Positions 8,280 through 17,311 of a stretch of 64,000 nucleotides of DNA are shown here, in pieces. A model generated the notes under the pieces. That model saw only the letters and a list, made by a program, of their open reading frames with translations, searched no databases and had not been told where the DNA came from. Every line of letters begins with the position of its first letter. Positions within the stretch are counted from its first letter, which is position 1. The stretch lies in contig NZ_JAJVCN010000001.1 in the NCBI RefSeq assembly GCF_021390435.2, forward strand, positions 2,914,001 through 2,978,000, read 5' to 3'. This stretch comes from Kibdelosporangium philippinense. Lineage in GTDB: Bacteria > Actinomycetota > Actinomycetes > Mycobacteriales > Pseudonocardiaceae. The position numbers were made by a program, and so were the translations under genes.

Positions 8280-9200
8280 GTGACCAGCTTTGATCATGCC
8301 GAAGCCGAGGTTCATCGTCTGATCAAGGACTACACCGGGATATTGCCGCGGGCCCGGCTCAGTCAGCTGACCGGCGCCTCGGCGATGCTGAGCGATCAGC
8401 TCGCCCACGAAACCCGGCAGGCCAAGGTACGCGACTTGCACGCCCTGGCGGGCCGCCTCGGCGTCTTACTCGCCTACACCCGGCAAGATCTCGGCGACGC
8501 AGGCGAAGGCGGTCGTCAGGCGAAGCTGGCCGGGCAACACGCGGCCTTGGCAGGTCACGATGAGCTACGAGTGCACGCGAAGACCGTGCACGCCAACATC
8601 CTGTTCTGGCACGAGAAGCCAGCCGCCGCATTGGCCTTGGTCGAGCCCGAGTTGCCGACGGCGCCAGCGGCAAGGCAGGCCGGTCTGCTCTACAACCAAG
8701 CGCGCGCCTTGGCGGCCATTGGCAACCGTGACGGTGCCTTGGAGGCGCTCGTCCAAGCGCAGGGCTACGTCGACCTTGCGCCATCGGACTCGTTGTGGGG
8801 TGGGACGTCCTTCGAGTGGCGCCCGGCGTCCGGCTTGCTGCTGGCGGCATCGACCCATGTGCGGCTCGGCAACGGGGCCGCGGCGGCTGAACTGGCCGAG
8901 CAGTGCCTCGTGGCGTACCAGTCGCGGCCACGCGGCGAGAAGCCGAGCAACGCGGATGTCCGCGCGTTGCTGGAATTGATCGCTGCCCGGGTGCTCACCG
9001 AAGATCTCGACGCCGCCGCCGAAGCACTACGTCCGGTTTGCGAGCTTGAACCGGAACGCCGGACCGAAAGACTTGTCCGGCGGGTGGAGTTCGTAGAGCG
9101 CACAGTGGCCGCGTCTCGCTTCGCGCACACGCCCGAAGCACGCGCTCTGGTCGAGCAGACGCGGGATTTCACGCGTCACACGCTGCGGGGCCTGAAATAA
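8280..9200 (+). CDS. TPR-repeat protein resembling an XRE regulator C-terminal domain without its HTH
   Basis: 306 residues, entirely helical, with tandem TPR-like units (AAALALVEPELPTAP; ARALAAIGNRDGALEAL; STHVRLGNGAAAAELAEQCL). The sequence resembles the large TPR sensor half of actinobacterial XRE-type regulators (segment VHRLIKDYTGILPRARLSQL followed by repeats), but no DNA-binding helix-turn-helix precedes it; the GTG at 8280 begins directly with the helical part. It may be a stand-alone partner or a regulator that lost its HTH. Followed at once by a strong hairpin. Confidence 0.6.
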   Translation: MTSFDHAEAEVHRLIKDYTGILPRARLSQLTGASAMLSDQLAHETRQAKVRDLHALAGRLGVLLAYTRQDLGDAGEGGRQAKLAGQHAALAGHDELRVHAKTVHANILFWHEKPAAALALVEPELPTAPAARQAGLLYNQARALAAIGNRDGALEALVQAQGYVDLAPSDSLWGGTSFEWRPASGLLLAASTHVRLGNGAAAAELAEQCLVAYQSRPRGEKPSNADVRALLELIAARVLTEDLDAAAEALRPVCELEPERRTERLVRRVEFVERTVAASRFAHTPEARALVEQTRDFTRHTLRGLK

Positions 9201-9206
9201 AAAAGG

Positions 9207-9249
9207 GTGTCGCGCTCAACCAGCCTGGGGGTTACCGGGAGCGCGACAC
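9207..9249 (+). terminator. Terminator hairpin after the TPR gene
   Basis: A perfect 11-bp inverted repeat (9207-9217 and 9239-9249) with a 21-base loop starts 7 bases after the TPR stop codon. Position and strength fit a transcription terminator. Bases 9250-9382 up to the next (convergent) gene show no coding signal. Confidence 0.7.
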
Positions 9250-9382
9250 TGATGAAACGGTATCCCCACAGACGGTTCTTGTCCACTCCCTAGCGATCAC
9301 CGGTCCGTCACAGTTTTCAACGGACCCTTCTGACCTGTGCGAAGCGCTGGCAGAAAGTAGCCATCCACCCTCATAGCGCCCC

Positions 9383-9955
9383 TTAGTGAAACGATTCGAT
9401 GGCCGCGAGAGCCAATGCGATCGATTGCCTGGCTTGTGTCCAACTGCGGACGAAGGGGAACGATTCAACCGCGTCGCGCGGCTTCGATGTAGGAAGCGAT
9501 GTTCCGGGCGTCCGGGATCTGAACCAGCTGCATCCGCCGGTGCGTCGCACCGGGCCCCCGAAACGCCACAGCACCGCCTGAGCCACCGCGCTCGGCGGCC
9601 CGAAGCTCACGGTTCCCACGCCACTGGCGCGTTGCTGATTAACCACCGGGGCGGCAAGGAGGCTCAGTGCGACCTCCTCGACGCCCTTGCTGCTTCGGGT
9701 GAGCACCCGTTGGTTGGTGAGCACATACGTGACTGCGATCGATCGCTTACGGACGAGGAACAGCGCCACTGGCAGGCAAGCGATCAACGAGAAGGACGCT
9801 GCGGCCGTGCCAAGGAAGACGATCGCGAAGCCGAGGCAGTAGAGCAAGAACAGGCAAGCGGCGCCGTCGATCCAGTCGATCGGTGCCTGGCGGGCAGGTT
9901 TGCCCGTCCAGAGCACCTTTTCGCCGCTGTGCAGTACTCCCGCGCCGAGACTCAT
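9383..9955 (-). CDS. Bacterial PH domain membrane protein
   Basis: 190 residues. After GEKVLWTGKP come two hydrophobic segments (~30-75), then VTYVLTNQRVLTRSS, the core of bacterial PH-like (YdbT/DUF304-type) domains. The start ATG overlaps the stop of the upstream MFS gene (ATGA), so it is translationally coupled to it. The C-terminus is Arg/Ser-rich. Function unknown; PH-like proteins of this kind are membrane-associated. Confidence 0.65.
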   Translation of the reverse strand: MSLGAGVLHSGEKVLWTGKPARQAPIDWIDGAACLFLLYCLGFAIVFLGTAAASFSLIACLPVALFLVRKRSIAVTYVLTNQRVLTRSSKGVEEVALSLLAAPVVNQQRASGVGTVSFGPPSAVAQAVLWRFGGPVRRTGGCSWFRSRTPGTSLPTSKPRDAVESFPFVRSWTQARQSIALALAAIESFH

Positions 9956-11142
9956 GCCCGGGCTATCGCACCTCGCTTGCGGCCGAGGAACAGCGCGGCG
10001 ATGCCGAGCGCGGACACGATCAGGCTCATCAGGTACGCCGAGCGGTAGCCGATATCGGACGCCAGACCCAGCAGCGGCCCAGCGAGCATGATCCCGACGG
10101 TCAGCGTGTTGGTGTACAAAGTGGTCGCGAAACCGGGCCGATTCGGTGCCAGCGACTGGAAGTACGTGATGCCGGTACCCATCACCGCGGAGATCACGAT
10201 CGCACTGAGGACCTGCAGCAGCAGGATCTGCCACACGGCACTGGTCATCACCATCAGGCCTTGGTACACCAACGCGACCGAGCCGCCGAGTATGACGATC
10301 ATGCGCTGGTCGTATTTGACCGCCAGCGCGCCGAACCACAGGATCAGCGGGATCTCCAGCGCCGCGCACAGGCCGAGGACAAGCCCGGCGTCACCGGCGC
10401 TGCCGTGCAGGACGTTGGTGATGTACAGCGGCATCGCGCTCACGCCGAGCCCGGAAGCCCCTTGCAGCAGCACGAAACCGATACTCGCGAAGATCACCTG
10501 CCGGTTGAGCAGCCCGCCCTCGCCGTCTTCGCTCTTGACCTGAGCCTGCATGCCGAGTTCAGGCAGACGGATCGTCACCGCCGCCACGATCAGGTAGAAC
10601 ACGGTTGAGGCGACGAACAGCCCGGTGAAGCCGTACGCGGAGACGATCACGCCAGCCAACGGCGGGCCGCCGACCCACGCCAGCGACAGCACCGTGCGCA
10701 GGATGCTGACAACGAACGGTGCCTTCGTGGCGTTGGTGCGTTCCGTCGACTGCCGTCCGTACGCGAATGTCTGCGCGAGCAATGACCCTGCGATCGCGAG
10801 CAACGTGACGGACGTGCCGAGCAGTATCCAGTAGTTACGGACGACGATGAACAGCGCCATCCCTGCGGCACCGGAGATTGCTCCGATCACCAACAGGTTT
10901 CGCCGGACCGCGCGTGCGTCCGACAGCCGGCCGAGCAGGGTGCCGACGATGAGCCCGGCCACCGGCGAGACGAACATGAAGCTGCCGAGGGCGGCCGGGC
11001 TCGCCTTGACCTCGTTGGTCAGGAACAGCCCCATGAACGGCATCGTCAGCGACATCGCGGTGCCGACGAACAGGGTCACCGTCGCCATCGGGAGGAGGGT
11101 TCGGAAACGGAGCGGGGATGGGATCACGCTCGCAGTAGTCAC
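9952..11142 (-). CDS. MFS transporter, SET (sugar efflux) type
   Basis: About 396 residues with twelve predicted membrane spans. Features of the sugar-efflux (SetA-like) branch of the major facilitator family are visible: N-terminal MPFMGLFLTNEV, the loop-2/3 motif GTLLGRLSDARAVRR, and an aromatic-rich centre. GTG at 11142 is preferred since AGGGA lies 8 bases upstream; the ATG at 11184 would add 14 residues without a ribosome binding site. It probably exports a sugar or sugar-like compound. Forms a two-gene operon with the PH-domain gene. Confidence 0.82.
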   Translation of the reverse strand: MTTASVIPSPLRFRTLLPMATVTLFVGTAMSLTMPFMGLFLTNEVKASPAALGSFMFVSPVAGLIVGTLLGRLSDARAVRRNLLVIGAISGAAGMALFIVVRNYWILLGTSVTLLAIAGSLLAQTFAYGRQSTERTNATKAPFVVSILRTVLSLAWVGGPPLAGVIVSAYGFTGLFVASTVFYLIVAAVTIRLPELGMQAQVKSEDGEGGLLNRQVIFASIGFVLLQGASGLGVSAMPLYITNVLHGSAGDAGLVLGLCAALEIPLILWFGALAVKYDQRMIVILGGSVALVYQGLMVMTSAVWQILLLQVLSAIVISAVMGTGITYFQSLAPNRPGFATTLYTNTLTVGIMLAGPLLGLASDIGYRSAYLMSLIVSALGIAALFLGRKRGAIARA

Positions 11143-11197
11143 CCGATCATCCCTACTGGACCGATGCCCGCTGGTCCACACCATTTAGCCGATTCAG

Positions 11198-12229
11198 TCA
11201 GCTGAACTCGGCCTTCACCTGGGGAAGGACCTCGGTACCGAGCAGCTCGATGGCATTCATCACAACCGGATGTGGCACGCCGGACCAGTCCATCTGCATG
11301 GCGTACCGGTCCGCGCCGACGAGCTTGCCGACCGTGATCAACCGGTCCGCGATCTCCTGCGGGCTGCCGACCAGAAGCGAGTTCGCGTCCCTCGCGTACT
11401 CGTCGTAGTGCGCCCGCGTCGGCAACGGCCAGCCGCGCGCCTTGGAGCCGTACTTCATGGTTTCCATCCAGTACGGGAAGAACGTCTCCTTGGCATCTTG
11501 GGAGTTCTTGGAGATCAAACCGACCCCGCCCATGGTGACGTGCAGGTCCTCCGGCGCGTGCTCGCCCGCCTCACCGGCCCGGCGATACAGGTCGACCAGT
11601 GGCTTGAACCGCTCCGGCTGGCCGCCGATCACCGCGTACACCACCGGAAGCCCCAGCAATCCGGTGCGGATCGACGATTCAGGATTGCCGCCCGTGCCGA
11701 TCGAGATCCGCAGTCGGCGGTTGTACGGCCTCGGCAGCACGCGGACGTTCTCCAGTGGCTCACGGAACTTGCCGGACCACGTGATCGGGTCTTGGCGGTC
11801 GAGGTGCAGCAGCAGGGCCAGCTTCTCCTCGAACAGTTCGTCGTAGTCCTCGAGCTTGGCGCCGAAGAGGGGGAACGACTCGGTGAACGAACCACGTCCA
11901 GCGAGCAGTTCGGCACGCCCGCGGCTGAGTTGGTCGAGCGTGGTGAACTGCTGGTAGACCCGGACCGGGTCCTCGGTGCTCAGCACGGTCACCGCGCTGG
12001 AGAGCGTGATGTTCTCGGTGACGCTCGCGGCCGCCGCCAGAACCGTGCCTGGATTGGAGATGGCGAAGTTCTCCAGGTGGTGCTCGCCGAGGCCGTAGAA
12101 GGACAGACCGAGTTCGTCGGCGAGTTTGATCCGCTCGATGGTCTGTGCGAGCGTGTCGGCCACCGAAACCTGCTCGCCGGTGGTCGGGTCAGGTGTGCGG
12201 TCGCCGAAACTGTAGATGCCAAGCTCCAT
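11198..12229 (-). CDS. Luciferase-like (LLM class) flavin-dependent oxidoreductase
   Basis: 343 residues from the ATG at 12229. The sequence shows the bacterial luciferase-like barrel: MELGIYSFGDRTPDP, the GLGEHH active-site segment, the LSTEDPVRVYQQFTTLDQLSRGR motif, and GTGGNPESS in the cofactor-binding part. The family uses reduced FMN or F420 for oxygenations; the substrate is unknown. Its stop lies 55 bases before the start of the MFS gene, so the two may be co-transcribed. Confidence 0.88.
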   Translation of the reverse strand: MELGIYSFGDRTPDPTTGEQVSVADTLAQTIERIKLADELGLSFYGLGEHHLENFAISNPGTVLAAAASVTENITLSSAVTVLSTEDPVRVYQQFTTLDQLSRGRAELLAGRGSFTESFPLFGAKLEDYDELFEEKLALLLHLDRQDPITWSGKFREPLENVRVLPRPYNRRLRISIGTGGNPESSIRTGLLGLPVVYAVIGGQPERFKPLVDLYRRAGEAGEHAPEDLHVTMGGVGLISKNSQDAKETFFPYWMETMKYGSKARGWPLPTRAHYDEYARDANSLLVGSPQEIADRLITVGKLVGADRYAMQMDWSGVPHPVVMNAIELLGTEVLPQVKAEFS

Positions 12230-12265
12230 GGCTGTCGTCAACAAGTAAGAATCGGTGACTATTCC

Positions 12266-12640
12266 CTATAACGCCTCAGTCGCGATCAGGTGCGAGATCT
12301 GCCGGACGTCCGCGCCGCCGCGGAACTCGAGCCGGACGTTGCCAAGCCCGCTGAACCACAGGTCAAGCTCGGCATCGAGGTCGAACGTGCCAGCGGTCTC
12401 GATGGAGAACGCCTGGATCTTGCGGTACGGAAGGGACGTGAAGTCCTTCTTCTTACCCGTGACGCCCTGCACGTTGACCGCGATCAACCGCTTGGTGGTG
12501 AACACGACGAAGTCACGGACCGTCTTGAAGCAGAACACAATCTGTTCGCCCGGGATGATCAGCGGAGCGACGTCCCGTGCGACATTCTCGTTGCGGACAG
12601 GCGTGAGCTTGAAAACGGAGTTCTTCTGGAAGTCGATCAC
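12266..12640 (-). CDS. PH domain protein (bPH_1/YokE-like)
   Basis: 124 residues covering a single bacterial PH domain: FKTVRDFVVFTTKRLIAVN is the diagnostic strand-turn, followed by GKKKDFTSLPYRKIQAFSIE and a C-terminal helix. No membrane segments. It is divergent from the HD gene with only 38 bases between starts. It is the second PH-like protein within 3 kb. Confidence 0.85.
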   Translation of the reverse strand: MIDFQKNSVFKLTPVRNENVARDVAPLIIPGEQIVFCFKTVRDFVVFTTKRLIAVNVQGVTGKKKDFTSLPYRKIQAFSIETAGTFDLDAELDLWFSGLGNVRLEFRGGADVRQISHLIATEAL

Positions 12641-12678
12641 ACTATCGAGCGTACGGACTTTTCGGACAGGAGGTATGG

Positions 12679-13617
12679 ATGGCCGTCGGAGGCATCCTCG
12701 GCCGCGGCGGACGCTACCGAGACCCGATGTGGGAACTGGAAGTTCGGCTGACGCCGCTCGAGCAACACCTGCTGCGAACCTGGGAACTGCGGCGACTGCA
12801 ATTCATCGCGCACGGTGGAGCGTCAGCGCTGACGACACACCAGACGTACACTCGCCTCGAGCACAGTCTCGGGCTGTTCGCCCTGGCCGCGCACTTCGCT
12901 CCTACCGACTGGGCGGCAAGGGTTTCCGCGCTGCTGCACGACATCGGGCATCTGCCCTTCAGTCATACTCTCGAAGGGTTGGCTGGGCTGCATCACCATC
13001 GCCTTGGGGAGCAACGGATGCAGAGCTTGGGACCGTTGTTGGCTTCGCACGGGATGTCTGTGGATGAGGTGCTGGCTATCGAGTCCGGATCGCGGCCTTC
13101 GGTGTTGCGCGGGGAACGTGGCCTGAAGTTGGACCACTTGGAGTCCTTCCTGCGAAGCGGGCGTGCGCATGGGCGTCTGACGGAGTCCCCGCCGGAAACC
13201 CTTCGGCGCCTGTGGGTTTCCTCGGGAGCTGTGCACACCGATTTGGCGACGGCGAAGTATTTGGGCGAACTGGCGATCGGTGAGGCGCAGTACCTGTGTT
13301 CGTGGGAGGACGCCGTGGCCAATGGCGTTATGCGTGGCCTGGTTGCTTTGGTGCTGGACGACGTGCTCGACCGGATCCCGCAGATGACCGACGACGAACT
13401 GTGGTCGGTGCTGCTGTCCGACCCTCGAACATCCCTGGACGCGCAACGGCTGCGCCGAGATCCGTTGGGCTGGGAGATCACTGTGGACGAAGGATATCCG
13501 TACGAGGTAGCCAAGTTGTACCTGACTACGGCATGTGTGGATGGCGTCCCCATTGAGCTCCCAGCCTCGGAACTTCCTAGCCTGCCATGGAAATGCCGAA
13601 TCGCTTGGCGTTCTTAG
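12679..13617 (+). CDS. HD domain phosphohydrolase (dNTPase-like)
   Basis: 312 residues. The N-terminal half has the metal-binding HD pattern: YTRLEHSLG, then LLHDIGHLPFSHTLE, as in dGTPase/SAMHD1-like enzymes. An ideal AGGAGG lies 5 bases before the ATG at 12679, supporting this start. The downstream part (residues 120-312) resembles uncharacterised HD proteins and its substrate is unknown. The stop codon overlaps that of the convergent DraG-like gene (TTAG). Confidence 0.85.
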   Translation: MAVGGILGRGGRYRDPMWELEVRLTPLEQHLLRTWELRRLQFIAHGGASALTTHQTYTRLEHSLGLFALAAHFAPTDWAARVSALLHDIGHLPFSHTLEGLAGLHHHRLGEQRMQSLGPLLASHGMSVDEVLAIESGSRPSVLRGERGLKLDHLESFLRSGRAHGRLTESPPETLRRLWVSSGAVHTDLATAKYLGELAIGEAQYLCSWEDAVANGVMRGLVALVLDDVLDRIPQMTDDELWSVLLSDPRTSLDAQRLRRDPLGWEITVDEGYPYEVAKLYLTTACVDGVPIELPASELPSLPWKCRIAWRS

Positions 13618-14522
13618 GAGTTCAAGCGCTCTGCGAGGTCGACGAGTTCAGGCAGCCGCAGGACCCGGTCACCCGCTCCCGGCAAAGGAACGTGCAGTTT
13701 CGTTGTCCAACGGTCAGGAATCGCGCCGATGCCGTACACGGCACCAGCCAAGCCACCGGTCACCGCGCCGACCGTGTCGGTGTCGTGGCCGAGATCGACC
13801 GCGGTCCGAATGGCATCCTCGAACGTCGACGTATGCCGCAGTACCCAGACGGCCGAGCCAAGGCACGGCCAGATGGCGCCGTTGGACTCGGTCGCCATGC
13901 GGGGATGCCAGTCCGGGCTCAGAACCGTCGCGTACTTCTCGCGGTACGCGGGTTCGGTCGCTGCCAACGCATCCGGGATGGCATCGAGCGGATCGCCGCC
14001 ATCCAACGCGACCCGGATCAGGTCGTGGAAGATCGCCGTGCCCTCCCATGCAGCCGGGTCGCCGTGCGTCAACGCCGCGATCTTGCGTGCGGCATCCATT
14101 GTGGACTCCCGGTGCGCGAAGTACACCGCTGACGTCACCGCTCGCATCAGGCAGCCGTTGCCTGCCGCGCGCATGGTGAACTCGAAGTGGACCTGCGCGG
14201 CCTTGTCCCACGGGTGTCCGTTGGTAAGCACGTCCTCGGTCTGGATACCGACGTCCATCGGGTCGGCGGCGCACCAGCGCTGGAAGCGGTCGAAGATGTC
14301 CGGCAGGTCGAGTCCGCCGCGTTCGAGCAGCGATTCACCTACGTGCACGGCCATCTGCGTGTCGTCGGTGGCTTCGCCGGGTTCCCAGCTTCCACCGCCG
14401 TTCATCTCGTCCGTGCCAGTCGCTGAGAATGTTCCGGCCGCCAGGAACTCGAACGGCGCGCCAAGTGCGTCACCTACCGCTGTTCCAACGATGGCGCCGA
14501 TGGCGCGGTCGACCCGGTTCAT
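13614..14522 (-). CDS. ADP-ribosylglycohydrolase family protein (DraG-like)
   Basis: 302 residues. All hallmark metal-site motifs are present: VGTAVGDALGAPFEF at residues 13-27, ATDDTQMA near 51-58, and LGHDTDTVGAVTGGLAGA near 265-282, which supply the two-Mg site of ADP-ribosyl hydrolases. It would remove ADP-ribose from proteins or small molecules. The ATG at 14522 is chosen because the family begins within a few residues of GAIVGTAVGDALG. It lies 11 bases after the LRV-repeat gene and probably shares its transcript. Confidence 0.9.
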   Translation of the reverse strand: MNRVDRAIGAIVGTAVGDALGAPFEFLAAGTFSATGTDEMNGGGSWEPGEATDDTQMAVHVGESLLERGGLDLPDIFDRFQRWCAADPMDVGIQTEDVLTNGHPWDKAAQVHFEFTMRAAGNGCLMRAVTSAVYFAHRESTMDAARKIAALTHGDPAAWEGTAIFHDLIRVALDGGDPLDAIPDALAATEPAYREKYATVLSPDWHPRMATESNGAIWPCLGSAVWVLRHTSTFEDAIRTAVDLGHDTDTVGAVTGGLAGAVYGIGAIPDRWTTKLHVPLPGAGDRVLRLPELVDLAERLNS

Positions 14523-14533
14523 GAGCGGGAAGA

Positions 14534-15493
14534 CTAGTGGGCCTCGGCGAGTACGGCCTCCATGATTTTCGTTGGCAGCGCCGGATTCGCCGCCGCCGCT
14601 TCGGCCACCAGAAGATCCGGATCGTCCAGCAGGTCCGTGATCACCTCGGACGGCAGGTTCGGGTGCCGGGCCGCGTGCCTGCGTGCGGGCTGCGTTCGCA
14701 GGCACAGCATGAGCGTGTCCGCTTCTGTGTTCGGGTGCTGGGCGACCTGAGGACTGGTAGACCCCGCGCGCTGCACCAGGTCGTGCAGGAGCGCGGGGGA
14801 GCAGTGCGGGTTCTTGGCGGCGACGAGCGCGTGAACCACCCGTGGCTCCGGATCGGCGACGAGCCGGGAGATCACGTCACGAGGCAACCCCGTGTGCGGC
14901 GCGACCAGGGCGCGTATCTGCCATGCGCGTGACGATGCGAGGAGCCGTAGCTCGGCACGGTTCGCGGAGGCGATGCGCGGCAGCAGAACGTGCGGCAACT
15001 TGACCGACACCGCGATGTCGGACAGCAGCTTGAGCGGGACCGTCGGATTCCACGCGAGCTCGGGCCGTACGGCACGGTCGTTCGCCAGCGTCCACAACAG
15101 ATGCTCCGGGACCGCAGGGTTACGGGAGAGGTACAACCGCACCCATAGCCGGTCGTCGGTGACCAGTTGTTCGTACGTCGCCTCCGGCAAGTCTGTCCTG
15201 CGGGCCATGGTCTCTGCCACGGTTTCGATCACCGGGGCGTCGGCCAGGTCCGACATGTCCAGTGTGGGTGCACCGAACAGGTCCGGCCCGGTGTCGAGTT
15301 CGCCGCTGGTCACCGCGACCAGCTTGTCAAGCAGATGCCCTGGCAGATTCGGGTTGTCGGCCAGTCCACAGAGGTGCGCGAGGTATCTGTCCTCGTCCGG
15401 CACGGTCGCCTCCGCTCGGTGGATGCCGGTCAGCCGACCGGGTCCGCCCCATGCGGAACGTTCCAGAATGCCCGTGGCCCTGCGCGACAACAA
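14534..15493 (-). CDS. Leucine-rich repeat variant (LRV-like) protein
   Basis: 319 residues made of helical repeats of about 24 residues with the pattern LA-x-P/N-x-x-LP (RNPAVPEHLLWTLAND; WNPTVPLKLLSDIA; KNPHCSPALLHDLV; RHPNLPSEVITDLLDDP; ANPALPTKIMEAVL), typical of LRV/ARM-like scaffolds. No enzyme motif. The start may be the first codon or GTG at 15403, where the recognisable protein (VPDEDRYLAHL) begins. Its gene directly precedes the DraG-like gene, suggesting a substrate-recognition or scaffold role for that enzyme. Confidence 0.75.
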   Translation of the reverse strand: MLSRRATGILERSAWGGPGRLTGIHRAEATVPDEDRYLAHLCGLADNPNLPGHLLDKLVAVTSGELDTGPDLFGAPTLDMSDLADAPVIETVAETMARRTDLPEATYEQLVTDDRLWVRLYLSRNPAVPEHLLWTLANDRAVRPELAWNPTVPLKLLSDIAVSVKLPHVLLPRIASANRAELRLLASSRAWQIRALVAPHTGLPRDVISRLVADPEPRVVHALVAAKNPHCSPALLHDLVQRAGSTSPQVAQHPNTEADTLMLCLRTQPARRHAARHPNLPSEVITDLLDDPDLLVAEAAAANPALPTKIMEAVLAEAH

Positions 15494-15521
15494 CCGCCAT
15501 TCGTACTAGTAGCATTGTCGG

Positions 15522-15896
15522 GTGCCAGCTTCGTGTCCTTGTGGTCTTGGCAAGCCGTACGCCGACTGCTGCGGCGTGTTCCATCGTGCGGAAGCAGCCG
15601 CCACCACGGCGGAGTTGCTGATGCGCTCGCGTTACAGCGCCTACGCCGTCGGCGACAAGGACTACTTGCTCCGGACGTGGCATTCGACGACGCGCCCGAA
15701 GACGCTCGATTTCGACCCCGGCCTGCGCTGGACGCGGCTGGAGATCGTCGGCACGACCGGTGGCAGCCCGTTCCACAAGGTCGGCACGGTCGAGTTCAAC
15801 GCCCACTACCAGGCGAACGGCCGCGCCGACCGTATGCACGAGAACAGCTCGTTCTCCCGCGAGGACGGGCAGTGGATGTACGTGGCTAGTTGCTGA
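15522..15896 (+). CDS. ychJ: YchJ family protein with SEC-C motif
   Basis: 124 residues. It opens with the SEC-C zinc-binding motif (CPCGLGKPYADCCG) and continues with the YchJ/UPF0225 core (LMRSRYSAYAVGDKDYLLRTWHSTTRP; LEIVGTTGGSPF; VEFNAHY). This is the full usual length of the family, whose function is unknown. GTG start at 15522. The 3' end overlaps the convergent BNR gene by 11 bases. Confidence 0.92.
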   Translation: MPASCPCGLGKPYADCCGVFHRAEAAATTAELLMRSRYSAYAVGDKDYLLRTWHSTTRPKTLDFDPGLRWTRLEIVGTTGGSPFHKVGTVEFNAHYQANGRADRMHENSSFSREDGQWMYVASC

Positions 15897-17169
15897 TCGC
15901 GAAGATCGGCCACCGTCCAGTGTGGACATCCTTGCGGGTCGCGTAGTGGATCGTGCTGGCGATGACGCTGATTCCGCCGCGCTTTTCCACGAAGTTGGCG
16001 TAGAACACCGTGTCCGCACCGCCGCTGAACGGCACGGTGACGTCGAAGACCGGTGTTTGGCCCGCTGACGGGTTCCAGCGTTTGGCGATCAGCCTGCGGC
16101 TGTCGGCCGTCGCGTAGACGAACTCGACGGCATCACCGCTGGTCACGATGTCTTTGAACAGCGAAGTTGTGGTGTCGATCGTGGTGCTGGTCCACGAACT
16201 GCCAGCCCATCGGGCGAGGACGATCCGCCTGCTGTTGGCCGTGTGCACGCCATAACCGAGCACAACCGTGCCGTCCTGCATCGGTACTGCGACAGGGTTT
16301 TCTTCAGGCAGCGTCTTGTCTGCTGGCAGGTCGTTCGGGTTTGTGGTCACGACCGATGCCTGGTTGAGTTCGCCGCCGGTGATGCCCGCGCCGAGGTTGG
16401 TCCCGCCGACCGTGCGCATGGTCGAGTCGGCGGTGTTGAAGTAGGCGACATAGATGTTCTTACCGCCGCCGTTATGGCCTTTCGGGCCGCCGTGCTGTGA
16501 CCATGTTATGTAGATCCGGCCGTCCCGTTCGTACACGCCGAACGCGTACACCTCGGCGAATTTATCGGCACTCTTGCCGGAATCGATGATGGTCTGCGGC
16601 GCGCTCCACGTTTGACCGGAGTTCGTCGACTTGATCACCCGATAGATCCGGTACGGCCAGGAAAGATCGGTGTTCTGGCTGTAGAAGACGTAAATTGTCG
16701 ACCCGATGACGATGGGTTCGGGATATGTGTTCCTGTCGGTGCTGATCCGGCGGTTCGCCCACGTTCCGGTGATCGATCGTGGCGAGGGCGACGTGTACAT
16801 CTGCATGCTCGAGGTATGCGTCGCCTGGAAGATCGCCAGCCGCCCGTCGGAGAGTTGTCGCAGGACAGGGTAGTCGTGGTAGGCGTTGGAGTGCGTCAGG
16901 TTGAGCGTGGCGACCTTGACGGCTGCCGACCACGACGAGCTGGCGTGGTTGTAGGCCTTGATGTAGATGTCGTGATTCGTCCCCGAATAGGTAACGAAGG
17001 TTTGATTGACGGTCGAATCGTAAACGGCGGCGCCGTTCGTACGCAGACAACCGTAGATGGATTGCGTTGTCACGGTATCGATGGTCGCTGCGGACGCGCT
17101 CGGTACCGGAATGACCATGGCGATTATCGCGGCCATTGTCAGAACGAAGGAGCGTAGTGCAGGGGGCAC
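15886..17169 (-). CDS. Secreted BNR-4 repeat protein
   Basis: 427 residues. GTG start at 17169 is preceded by GGAGGT. Residues 1-28 are a signal peptide ending at SASA. The remainder has the beta-propeller pattern of BNR-4 proteins: NHDIYIKAYNHASSSW, STNSGQTWSAP (the Asp-box type S-x-D-x-G-x-T-W) and repeated beta blades. Members of this group include sialidase-like and polysaccharide lyase enzymes; catalytic residues cannot be assigned here. It should act outside the cell. Confidence 0.82.
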   Translation of the reverse strand: MPPALRSFVLTMAAIIAMVIPVPSASAATIDTVTTQSIYGCLRTNGAAVYDSTVNQTFVTYSGTNHDIYIKAYNHASSSWSAAVKVATLNLTHSNAYHDYPVLRQLSDGRLAIFQATHTSSMQMYTSPSPRSITGTWANRRISTDRNTYPEPIVIGSTIYVFYSQNTDLSWPYRIYRVIKSTNSGQTWSAPQTIIDSGKSADKFAEVYAFGVYERDGRIYITWSQHGGPKGHNGGGKNIYVAYFNTADSTMRTVGGTNLGAGITGGELNQASVVTTNPNDLPADKTLPEENPVAVPMQDGTVVLGYGVHTANSRRIVLARWAGSSWTSTTIDTTTSLFKDIVTSGDAVEFVYATADSRRLIAKRWNPSAGQTPVFDVTVPFSGGADTVFYANFVEKRGGISVIASTIHYATRKDVHTGRWPIFAISN

Positions 17170-17311
17170 GGCGGACCTCCACGCTTCGTTGCGTCAATTG
17201 AAAAACGCTACCCCGGTGGAATGTGATCGGGCAATGTTCCCGGCCAGCGGGTCGGTTCACATTCCTGAATTCCGTGATGCGGATGCCCGTGCCGCGGACG
17301 ACAATCATGGG

